Positions 26,757-34,582 of a stretch of DNA of 64,000 nt are shown here, piece after piece. The first letter of the stretch is position 1, and each line of letters opens with the position of its first letter. This DNA comes from JAEUIG01 sp046349775. GTDB lineage: Bacteria > Planctomycetota > Planctomycetia > Planctomycetales > Planctomycetaceae. A program made the position numbers and the translations under genes. The DNA is taken from assembly GCA_046349775.1 (NCBI GenBank), contig JAXMBS010000003.1, positions 1 to 64,000 of the forward strand. Reading direction: 5' to 3'. The notes below the pieces were generated by a model. That model had not been told where the DNA came from. It searched no databases and was given only the letters and a program-made list of their open reading frames with translations.

Positions 26757-28229
26757 CTACTTCGCGGCGTACGCGCGGATGTGCTCCTTTAATCTGGCGA
26801 CAGTCGCGGCGTGCTCGGGCTTCGCGGCGAGGTTCGTCATCTCGCCGGGATCAGTCCGCATGTCGTAAAGCTGTTCGCCGTCCGCACCGTCGTTCCACAG
26901 CGTGTACCGGTATTCGGCCGTGCGGATGCTGTAGCCCGCTTTCTCGCCGCGCTGGATCTGGGTGAAAGCGGCGTCTTTGACAGTCGCGGCCGGATCGCTC
27001 AGGATCGGCTGAAGCGACGCACCGCCGAGGTACTCCGGCGATTGCAGACCGCAACAGGCGGCCAGCGTGGGATAGAGGTCCACGAGTTCTGCCAGCGCGG
27101 CGGAGGAGTGACCGTTCCCCTTCGCACCCGGGGCGGCAATGATCAGCGGGACGCGGGCGGAGTTCTCGAACAGGGTCATCTTCTGCCACATGCCGTGCTC
27201 ATACATGTGATAGCCGTGGTCGCTCGTCATGACGACGACGGTGTTCTTCGCAAAGCCGAGCCGGTCGAGAGCGGCCAGGACGCGGCCGACCTGTGAGTCC
27301 ATGTGGCTGATGGAGGCGTAATAGGACTGCATCGCGACGCGTCGACCCTCGTCGGTCATCGTGTCCTCGTGCGGCTTGGCGTTGCGGTAAGCGGCGGCTG
27401 GAGTCCGTGCGACGTCCGCTTCAGACAGTTTCGGGAGCCGGTTCAATTCGGGCGGATACTGCGAGAACCAGTGCCGCGGCGCGACGTACGGCGTATGCGG
27501 GCGGAAGAATCCGACGGCCAGGAAGAACGGCTTATGCGCCGGCGCGCCGGCCGCTTGTGGTTTCGCAAACTCTTCCAGAAAGCTGATGGCGCTGGTGGCA
27601 GAGAGTCCGTCGGTGTGCTCCTCATCCGGCCCGTCGGTCGCGAGCCAACTGAGGGTGGCGCCGTACTGGCCGGGGGTCTGTGTCGTGACGCGGTGCTCTT
27701 CAGCCTTGTCGCGACCGGCCGGGTTAACGGTGATCTCCCACGACGGCGGGTCGTCGAGTCCGGCGGTGCCGATCTGTCCGGGGACTCCGTAGTGATACAG
27801 CTTGCCAATCCGGGCGACGAAGTAGCCGTTGTTGCGGAAGAATTGCGGCATTGTGACGGTGTCGGGGATCGCCTCGCGCAGGTGCGGCGAGCCCCCGTAC
27901 TGTCCACCCGGATTGCGGCCCGGATTTGTCAGAACCTTGGTGACGTTGGGACGCCGTCCGGTCAGGAACGAACTGCGGCTGGGGCTGCACAGCGGGAACT
28001 GGCAGTAGGCATGTTCGAACCGCACGCCGCGTGCGGCGAGTGCGTCGATGTTGGGCGTCTTGACGATCGGGTGCCCGTAGCAACTGAGGTCGCAGTTCAG
28101 ATCGTCAGCAATCATGAAGAGGACGTTTGGCCGGGGCTGATCATCCGCAGCGACCGATTGTGGCGCCGTGCAGACGAGAACCAGCAGTGCGGTCAGCAGT
28201 TGCGAAACCACAAGCGAGCGAGCGTGCAT
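26757..28229 (-). CDS. secreted sulfatase, iduronate-2-sulfatase-like
   Basis: The product has 490 aa. The ATG at 28229 opens on a signal peptide (VVSQLLTALLVLVCTAPQSVAA); upstream codons of the frame are not signal-like. The Ca-binding ADDLN lies at residues 41-45. The sulfatase active site CSPSR begins at Cys81, which would be converted to formylglycine. HTPYVAPRHWF, TSDHGYHMYEHGMWQKM and the C-terminal QLYDMRTDPGEMTNL all fit the iduronate-2-sulfatase branch. Such enzymes remove sulfate from algal or animal polysaccharides, a typical planctomycete activity. The actual substrate is unknown. Confidence 0.94.
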   Translation of the reverse strand: MHARSLVVSQLLTALLVLVCTAPQSVAADDQPRPNVLFMIADDLNCDLSCYGHPIVKTPNIDALAARGVRFEHAYCQFPLCSPSRSSFLTGRRPNVTKVLTNPGRNPGGQYGGSPHLREAIPDTVTMPQFFRNNGYFVARIGKLYHYGVPGQIGTAGLDDPPSWEITVNPAGRDKAEEHRVTTQTPGQYGATLSWLATDGPDEEHTDGLSATSAISFLEEFAKPQAAGAPAHKPFFLAVGFFRPHTPYVAPRHWFSQYPPELNRLPKLSEADVARTPAAAYRNAKPHEDTMTDEGRRVAMQSYYASISHMDSQVGRVLAALDRLGFAKNTVVVMTSDHGYHMYEHGMWQKMTLFENSARVPLIIAAPGAKGNGHSSAALAELVDLYPTLAACCGLQSPEYLGGASLQPILSDPAATVKDAAFTQIQRGEKAGYSIRTAEYRYTLWNDGADGEQLYDMRTDPGEMTNLAAKPEHAATVARLKEHIRAYAAK

Positions 28230-28296
28230 GGGATTCCCGATTTTCGATTTCCGAATTGAGCGTCCGTGATCGAAGTGTCGTAGTACCGATAGCCCT

Positions 28297-29448
28297 CTAT
28301 TCCTGCAGCAGCGCCGCCGTAAATCCGACGAGGTCGTTCCGGTCCTCGGCGACGCGGCGCAGCAGGTCGAGCCGGCCGGTCTTGGTGCAGAGTTCGGCAA
28401 ACGAGAACGACGCGTCGTCGTTGAGGTGCGCCAGGTGTTCGGCCGCGATCGTCACCGCTTCTTTCCCCAGTCCGCAACGGATCAGGAGATCCACGAGGAC
28501 GAATGCCGGCAGAGCTTTGCTTTGCTCGTCGGGAGCGGCGGCGACTCGGTCGCGGAAATACTGCAGCGAGGCGTCGCGGTCCTTGTTCAGCAGCGCCTTG
28601 AAGAACGCAATGTGCGCCGGGTAATAGTCGTCGAATGGCGGTTCGCTGCCGTATTGCAGCCGCGAATCGAGCTGTTTGCCGTACTCGCAGAGCTGGATCG
28701 CCTGTTCCAGCTCCTCGGCCGGCGGATTGATGTTCCGCGCGAACCGCACGACCGAGCTGAGGTGCGACACGTCGATGTGATAGCCGCCCCCCTCGAACAG
28801 CCAGTCGCGACCTGCCAGCAGTTGCCGCAGCGTCGAGTCCGGCTCGATCGTCGGGACGCGCTGTTGAACGTTCCGCAGCACCGAGCCGCGCAGGTCGCGG
28901 TACAGGTTCTGCACCATGATCGTCGCGCACGTCGAACGCTGCTCCGGCGTCAATGAATGCAGCACCTGGTCAAGCGACGTAATCGAGCTGCATGTGCCGT
29001 GTGAGCGGAGCATCATCTTCAGTCCCGCTTCCGGATGCACTCCCTGGTAGAGGGCGATCTGGACGATCTGCTCGCGCTGCTGGCTGTACTCATCCGTTTC
29101 GGGCAGGGCCGCGATGGCGTCGGCGATCGTCTGCGGCTCGCGGATCACCTGCAGGTACATCCACGCGGCCGGGATGTCCCCCTGCTTAAGGAATAATTGG
29201 CCCGCCTCGCGAGCGGCTGTGACGTAGGCCTCTTCGACGACCTTTCTCTGGTCCTCCGGGACATCCTGCAGCGACGCCGGACGCGCCAGCGGCAGGCCGA
29301 GCTCGAACTTTCGCTTGAGCATCCGGGCGTCGAACAGTTTGTGGTAGTCCTGCTGTTCGAGCAGGGTGTTCGCGAGCCGCTCGAGGGCCGCGGCGGGTCC
29401 GCCGGCGGCTTTGTCGGCGGCGAGTTGGTCGAAGGCAGAGTCGCTCAT
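28297..29448 (-). CDS. conserved hypothetical protein, all-helical
   Basis: The product has 383 aa. The ATG at 29448 is chosen because the upstream part of the frame looks non-coding. No signal peptide or membrane segment is visible, so it is probably cytoplasmic. The sequence is helical throughout with TPR-like spacing, for example AREAGQLFLKQGDIPAAWMYLQ and VDLLIRCGLGKEAVTIAAEHLAHL. It has three or four Cys and His residues but no clear motif (SHGTCSSITSL, CATIMVQNLYRD). I do not recognise the family. It may be co-transcribed with the sulfatase, which starts 68 bp downstream. Confidence 0.75.
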   Translation of the reverse strand: MSDSAFDQLAADKAAGGPAAALERLANTLLEQQDYHKLFDARMLKRKFELGLPLARPASLQDVPEDQRKVVEEAYVTAAREAGQLFLKQGDIPAAWMYLQVIREPQTIADAIAALPETDEYSQQREQIVQIALYQGVHPEAGLKMMLRSHGTCSSITSLDQVLHSLTPEQRSTCATIMVQNLYRDLRGSVLRNVQQRVPTIEPDSTLRQLLAGRDWLFEGGGYHIDVSHLSSVVRFARNINPPAEELEQAIQLCEYGKQLDSRLQYGSEPPFDDYYPAHIAFFKALLNKDRDASLQYFRDRVAAAPDEQSKALPAFVLVDLLIRCGLGKEAVTIAAEHLAHLNDDASFSFAELCTKTGRLDLLRRVAEDRNDLVGFTAALLQE

Positions 29449-29520
29449 GGGCGGGAAGTCTCGGTGTGGGAGTTCATCGTACGAACGCCGCCGCGGATCG
29501 GCCAGCGAGGCACACATCCG

Positions 29521-29617
29521 CATTTGTCATTAGTCAATAGTCATTTGTCATTTGAACGCCCCGTGCGCCGTCCCAGGTCCAACTCAATGACAAATGACAA
29601 CTGACAAATGACAAATC
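29521..29617. repeat. A+T-rich inverted word repeat between divergent genes
   Basis: The left arm 29521-29554 is built from the words tcatttgtca and tagtcaat. The right arm 29584-29617 carries the reverse complements aatgacaaatga, ctgacaaatgac and so on. The stretch tcatttgtcatt (29541-29552) pairs perfectly with 29586-29597. The two arms are of equal length and separated by about 29 G+C-rich bases. The element lies in the divergent spacer ahead of the MFS-kinase frame, so it could overlap promoters for both sides. Confidence 0.75.
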
Positions 29618-29698
29618 CTCGAACAGTCCCTGCTTGTCCCCGGTGGCTTGGCGTCGGCACGGCTGAAAGCCAATCCGCAAACCGCTACCCTGCCGCAC

Positions 29699-32600
29699 AT
29701 GACTGCACCGTCGCCCGCCCCCGCTCGCCCGCCGCTGCTGCGCGATCCGTCGTTCTGGGGGATGACTGCCACACAGTTTCTCGGGGCATTCAACGACAAC
29801 GTGTTCAAGCAGCTGGTGCTGCTGATCGGCGTCGATTACGCGACGCACTTTCGCCTGGAGGGGGATCCGTACCAGTCGACGGCGCAGGCGGTGTTCGCGA
29901 TTCCATTCGTGCTGCTCTCGGGAATCGCCGGCTGGCTGGCGGATCGGGTCAGCAAGCGAACGGTGGTCGTCGGGGCGAAAGTCGCCGAGATCGGCATCAT
30001 GCTGGCGGGAATGATCGCGTTCCTGAGCGGGACGATGTATTCCACGCATCTGATCGTGTCGCTGATGATCGTCCTGGGAATGATGAGCATTCACAGTGCA
30101 TTCTTTGGCCCGTCGAAGTACGGGATCCTGCCGGAACTGTTCGCCGATCACGATTTGCCGCAGGCGAACGGCATCATCCAGATGACGACCTTTCTGGCAA
30201 TCATCTTCGGGGCGGCCGTGTGCGGTGCGGCGAAGCATTTTCTGCAGGGGGCCGGACTGGGCCTGTGGGTCGTCAGCGCCGCCGGCATGGCGCTGGCGGT
30301 GGCCGGCACGTTGACCTCGCTGCCGATCAGAAAGACGCCGGTCGCTCAGCCCAGTCTGCGATTCTCGGCAGCGTCGTTCGGCATCGATCGGAGCATGTGG
30401 CGGATGCTGCGCGACAACCGGACGATCTTCTGGGTTTTGATCGTGTCGTCGCTGTTCTGGTTTCTCGGCGGCGTCGTAACCAGCGCGGTCAATGCGTACG
30501 GGAAGGTGCAATTGAAGCTCGACGATCTGCAGACCAGCCTGATGGTGGCGATCCTCGGCGTGGGAATCGCCGTCGGTTGCGTCATCGCGGGAGTGGCGTC
30601 GAAAGGAGCGATCAGCTTCGCACTGGTGCACCGGGCGACCTGGGGGATGTTCGCCGCGCTGCTGCTGCTCTGCGGCACGCCGCTCCTCGGGTTGCCGGTG
30701 AAAGAGACTGCCTGGCTCAGTGCGGCGTTATTGCTGTTGCTGGGAGTGGCGGCGGGACTGTTCGCCGTACCGCTGCAGGTGTATCTGCAGGCCAAACCGC
30801 CGGCCGACCAGAAGGGGCGGATGATCGGCACGATGAACATCTTCAACTGGGTGGCGATCCTGCTCGCGGCAGCCGGTTACGGGCTGTGCAGTTGGTTGTT
30901 CACGCTGCCGCCGGCCGCCGCAGGCGCGGAGCCGAGGTCAATCATCAACTGGACGTTCGCGATCCTGGCGGCGATCCTGTTGCCGGTGCTGTTGCTGTTC
31001 CGGCCGCGGGATGAAGCGGCTGGAATGAGCCGCGGAATTCACGCGAAGCAGAAGCTTCGCAGCAGTGTGTTCCCGAATAGAATTCGGGAACGAGGATACG
31101 ACCCCCGCGTGAGCGATCCACAAACGCATGACGAACTCCTCGCAGCGCTGCTGGCGCAGCTCGAGGAGCGCTCGCGCAGCGGCGCGCCGGTCGATTTTGA
31201 AGCGGTGACGCGCGAGTATCCGCAGCTGGCCGACGAATTGCGCGGGCTATGGGCGACCGCGGGTGTGATCGACGGGCTCAAGCTCGGCGACGAACTGGAG
31301 TCGCTGGCAACCGCAGACGCAGCGCCGGCGCCGCGCATCGATCTGCCGAGGCGGATGGGGGACTACGAGCTGTTGAATGAACTCGGTCGCGGCGGGATGG
31401 GCGTCGTCTACCGGGCGCGGCAACTGAGTCTCGGCCGGACCGTCGCGATCAAGATGATCCTGCGGGGAGAATTGGCGTCACCGGTCGAAATCAGCCGCTT
31501 TCGCGCGGAGGCAGAAGCGGCCGCACGGCTCGATCACCCACACATCGTGTCGATTTTCGAAGTCGGAGCCGATGACGGGCAGCCGTTCTTCAGCATGCAG
31601 TATGTGGCAGGGACGACGCTCGCACAGCGACTGCTGAACGGGCCGTTGCCGGCGGGAGAAGCGGCGTCGCTGCTGGTGCCGGTGTGCCGTGCTGTAGCCG
31701 CCGCGCATCGCGCCGGCGTGCTGCATCGCGATCTCAAACCGTCGAATGTCCTGATCGACGACGCCGGTCGGCCGTATGTGACCGACTTCGGTCTCGCGAA
31801 GCAGCTCGGCAACGGCGGCGACGGAGTCACTGCTCCGGGAAGTCTCACACAGACCGGCGCGATCCTCGGAACGCCCGGTTACATGGCGCCGGAACAGGCG
31901 GCCGGTCAGCGCGGCGACATTGGTCCTGCCACGGACGTGTACAGTCTCGGCGCGGTGCTGTATGCGATGCTGACCGGACGCGCGCCGTTCCAGGCGGCGT
32001 CGCCGGTCGACACGCTGCTGCTGGTCCTGGAACAGGATCCGCCGCCGCCGCGGCTTCTCAATCCGCAGGCTGATCCTGATCTGGAACTGATCGCGCTCAA
32101 GGCGCTGCAGAAGCCGGCCGACCTGCGCTATCCGACGGCTGACGCGCTGGCCGATGACTTGGAAGCATTTCTGCGGCACGAGCCGATCTCGGCGCGGTCG
32201 TCGCAATTCTCCCAGGTGCTCAGCCGTGCCTTCCGGCCGACGCATCACGCGCCGGTGCTCGAGAACTGGGGACTGCTGTGGATCTGGCACGCACTGGTGT
32301 TGCTCGTGCTGTGCCTGGTCACAAACTGCATGCAATTGGGCGGCGTCTCGGCCCGCTGGCCGTACGTCGCATTATGGACTGCGGGGCTGGGGGCGTGGGC
32401 GGCGATCTTCTGGTCATTGCGGCGACGATCGGGACCTGTCACGTTTGTCGAGCGACAGATCGCGCACGTCTGGGCCGCCAGTATGGTGTGTTCAACAATG
32501 CTGTTCGCGGTCGAAGCCGTGCTGGGATTTCCAGTCCTCACACTCTCGCCGGTGCTGCCGCTGATCGCCGCGTCGGTGTTTCTGGTGAAGGCCGGAATTC

Positions 32601-32785
32601 TATCGGGCGAGTTCTATGTCCATGCCGGCGTGCTGCTGGCGACGGCCGTGCCGATGGCGCTCTTGCAGCAATCGCGCTGGAACTTCGCCATCACCCTGTT
32701 CGGGCTGGCGGCCGCCGGGACGTTTCTCGTTCCCGGCATCAAGTTCCACCGGCAGCGTCGCGCCAGGACGCCAAGCAGTCTCTAA
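29699..32785 (+). CDS. MFS (LplT-like) transporter joined in frame to a Ser/Thr protein kinase
   Basis: One uninterrupted frame of 1028 aa. Residues 1-450 form a 12-helix transporter beginning WGMTATQFLGAFNDNVFKQL, as in LplT/Aas lysophospholipid carriers. From about residue 471 the sequence becomes a typical planctomycete kinase: a helical start (DPQTHDELLAALLAQLEE), the Gly loop LGRGGMGVVYRA, VAIKM (Lys about 583), HRDLKPSNV, TDFGLAKQ and GYMAPEQ. It ends in about five membrane helices. The join (about residues 448-470) is encoded by a palindromic repeat. A GTG at 31109 could start the kinase separately, in which case these are two adjacent genes whose stop has been lost. I cannot tell which applies. 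Confidence 0.8.
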   Translation: MTAPSPAPARPPLLRDPSFWGMTATQFLGAFNDNVFKQLVLLIGVDYATHFRLEGDPYQSTAQAVFAIPFVLLSGIAGWLADRVSKRTVVVGAKVAEIGIMLAGMIAFLSGTMYSTHLIVSLMIVLGMMSIHSAFFGPSKYGILPELFADHDLPQANGIIQMTTFLAIIFGAAVCGAAKHFLQGAGLGLWVVSAAGMALAVAGTLTSLPIRKTPVAQPSLRFSAASFGIDRSMWRMLRDNRTIFWVLIVSSLFWFLGGVVTSAVNAYGKVQLKLDDLQTSLMVAILGVGIAVGCVIAGVASKGAISFALVHRATWGMFAALLLLCGTPLLGLPVKETAWLSAALLLLLGVAAGLFAVPLQVYLQAKPPADQKGRMIGTMNIFNWVAILLAAAGYGLCSWLFTLPPAAAGAEPRSIINWTFAILAAILLPVLLLFRPRDEAAGMSRGIHAKQKLRSSVFPNRIRERGYDPRVSDPQTHDELLAALLAQLEERSRSGAPVDFEAVTREYPQLADELRGLWATAGVIDGLKLGDELESLATADAAPAPRIDLPRRMGDYELLNELGRGGMGVVYRARQLSLGRTVAIKMILRGELASPVEISRFRAEAEAAARLDHPHIVSIFEVGADDGQPFFSMQYVAGTTLAQRLLNGPLPAGEAASLLVPVCRAVAAAHRAGVLHRDLKPSNVLIDDAGRPYVTDFGLAKQLGNGGDGVTAPGSLTQTGAILGTPGYMAPEQAAGQRGDIGPATDVYSLGAVLYAMLTGRAPFQAASPVDTLLLVLEQDPPPPRLLNPQADPDLELIALKALQKPADLRYPTADALADDLEAFLRHEPISARSSQFSQVLSRAFRPTHHAPVLENWGLLWIWHALVLLVLCLVTNCMQLGGVSARWPYVALWTAGLGAWAAIFWSLRRRSGPVTFVERQIAHVWAASMVCSTMLFAVEAVLGFPVLTLSPVLPLIAASVFLVKAGILSGEFYVHAGVLLATAVPMALLQQSRWNFAITLFGLAAAGTFLVPGIKFHRQRRARTPSSL
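31043..31091. repeat. palindromic repeat at the transporter-kinase junction
   Basis: gcgaag...cttcgc (31043-31048/31055-31060) forms a small hairpin. A perfect 10-base stem follows, gttcccgaat/attcgggaac, at 31069-31078 and 31082-31091 with a three-base loop. Palindromes of the form gttccc-N-gggaac are frequent extragenic repeats in planctomycetes and cyanobacteria (general recollection). Here it is translated as part of the junction, which suggests it was inserted between two genes or that the join is not one protein. Confidence 0.7.
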
Positions 32786-33127
32786 TCGGTCCTCAGTTCG
32801 GCCTTGAGCCGACCGACACCGGTGGACTATGCATCTGCCATTCCCCCTCTCGGTTTGCGCCATGGACCATCGGCGATGGACCATGGACTTCCCCCAGAAC
32901 CCCTTGCCCGGCCCGCACTTCCGCGCCACAGACGGCGGCCGATGATTCCCGGAGAACGACTCATCCGGTTGTATCGATTTCGCCGATGACACCAACGGGA
33001 GCGGCTGGGCCGCAGGTGTTCGCCTGCGCGCAGCGGCAGAAACTGCCGCAGCCCCTCGGAACACGCGCATGGAAGCGACACGGTTCAGTGCCAATGACGG
33101 CCGCGGGCTGGCCGCGAAGTGCTGCGG
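32786..33127. other. spacer without a recognisable gene
   Basis: No frame here looks like protein. It contains the direct word atggaccat twice (32862-32870 and 32876-32884), set in a near-palindrome centred at about 32873. No other signal is visible; the promoter of the following three-gene cluster may lie here. Confidence 0.45.
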
Positions 33128-34531
33128 ATGTGGGGTACCTCCCCTTACGTCTGCGGGGCGGCGGCGACGGTCACATTCTATCTGGCGCTTCCGCAGCTGC
33201 CGGTGTCGCACGATCTGGCCGAACGGTACTTCTGTGCTCATCCTGTCGAATACGTGCAGACGGCGCTGTTCTTCACCGGGCTGTGCCTGCTGATCTGGCG
33301 TGTCGCCGGCCTCCGCGTCGAGCGCGCGGCCGTGCGATCATGCACTTCAGGCGGTGACGAGCGCGATCTCGCCGGCTCCGACGGCGCGGACAGCGCGCAG
33401 CAGATCGTCAGTGCGCATGCGACTCGGCTGAGCGGCCCCGAGCAGCAGACAGCGATCGCGGCGCGGCTGCGCGACGTCGGGCTGTTGCTGACTCGGCGAC
33501 CTTCGCGTCAAGCGTTCGAATCGCAGCTCAAGGACCTTGACGTCTGGGCGCGCGAGAAGCTCTACAACGGCGCCGCCTTGCAGCAGGCCATTCACTGGGC
33601 GATTCCGATCATGGGGATCCTGGCGACCATCGTCGGGATCACCGCCGCCCGTTTCCATCTGGGTGTCAATCACGTCGACGTGTCGCTGAGCGACGTCACA
33701 TTCAATCTTCCGGCCGCATTTGATCCGGCGGCTATCGCACTGTGCTATTCGCTGTCGCTCGTGTTCCTGTCGCACATCGTGATGCGGGCGGAGGAAGGAA
33801 CTTTGGCGCAAATCAACGAGTATATGCGCCGCCGCCTGCTGCCACTGCTGCCGACCGAGGCACAGGCCGGCCCATTGGCCGACGCCGAAGCGGCGGCCGC
33901 GCGCGAGCTCGTCGATTGGACGGGCGAAATGATCGACTCGCACACGCGGCAATGGACCGATTCGATCGAGTCCCTGCGCCAGCGGTGGACCGAGACGTTG
34001 CGGGACCAGCAACAGTCGCTGGCCCAGGCGCTTGCCACCGGCACTGGCGCGACTTTGGGCCAGCACGCCCAATTGCTCTCCGACCTGCGCGGCGAGTTCG
34101 TACACGCTCTCGAGCAAATCACGCGGCAACGTACAGAGGCCGAAGCACAACTGCGAGCACAACAAACCGCACTGATTAATCGCTGGGAACACGGAACGCA
34201 GCAACTCGCGGCGACGCTCGGCCAGGCCCAGCAGGCGGCCGACGAGCGCACCGCGAAACTGCTGACGGAGTTCGCGACTCAGCTCAGCGGCTGGAAAGCA
34301 GACCTGAAGTCGGCGACCGGCGCGCTGGCCGGGCACGCCGAACGAATGGCCCGTCTCGAAGAGGCGCTGTGCGACGCCGTCGAACGCGGCGACAATATTC
34401 TTTCGCTGGAACGGGGTCTGAACAGCAACCTCGAGACGCTGCGAGCCACGGAAGCCTTTGAGCAAACGATGCACAGCCTGAGTGCCGCCGTGCACCTGCT
34501 GACGGCGTACGCCCGACAGCGCGCGGCATGA
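33128..34531 (+). CDS. MotA/TolQ/ExbB-type ion channel subunit with long coiled-coil tail
   Basis: The product has 467 aa. A GTG at 33119 is an alternative start; the ATG at 33128 is preferred. Two N-terminal helices (about residues 9-24 and 43-62) are followed by a cytoplasmic loop. Then come the channel helices IPIMGILATIVGITAA and AAIALCYSLSLVFLSHIVM; the first matches the PxxGxxxTvxGi pattern of TolQ/ExbB/MotA. The remaining 230 residues are Gln/Ala/Glu-rich coiled coil (TETLRDQQQSLAQALATGT and similar), longer than in TolQ or ExbB and reminiscent of the ZorA tail. It precedes two ExbD-like single-helix proteins at 51 and 56 bp spacing. The likely role is an ion-driven motor; its load is unknown. 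Confidence 0.8.
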   Translation: MWGTSPYVCGAAATVTFYLALPQLPVSHDLAERYFCAHPVEYVQTALFFTGLCLLIWRVAGLRVERAAVRSCTSGGDERDLAGSDGADSAQQIVSAHATRLSGPEQQTAIAARLRDVGLLLTRRPSRQAFESQLKDLDVWAREKLYNGAALQQAIHWAIPIMGILATIVGITAARFHLGVNHVDVSLSDVTFNLPAAFDPAAIALCYSLSLVFLSHIVMRAEEGTLAQINEYMRRRLLPLLPTEAQAGPLADAEAAAARELVDWTGEMIDSHTRQWTDSIESLRQRWTETLRDQQQSLAQALATGTGATLGQHAQLLSDLRGEFVHALEQITRQRTEAEAQLRAQQTALINRWEHGTQQLAATLGQAQQAADERTAKLLTEFATQLSGWKADLKSATGALAGHAERMARLEEALCDAVERGDNILSLERGLNSNLETLRATEAFEQTMHSLSAAVHLLTAYARQRAA

Positions 34532-34582
34532 CCCGACGGCGGCGCACCGTCCTCGTCTGTCCAGACTACGAAACGAACTGAC

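Noticed and set aside
32790..32900. Possible tRNA (an antisense peptide ending GGMADA, often seen over tRNA genes)
   Set aside because: No T-loop sequence and no acceptor pairing could be found on either strand.
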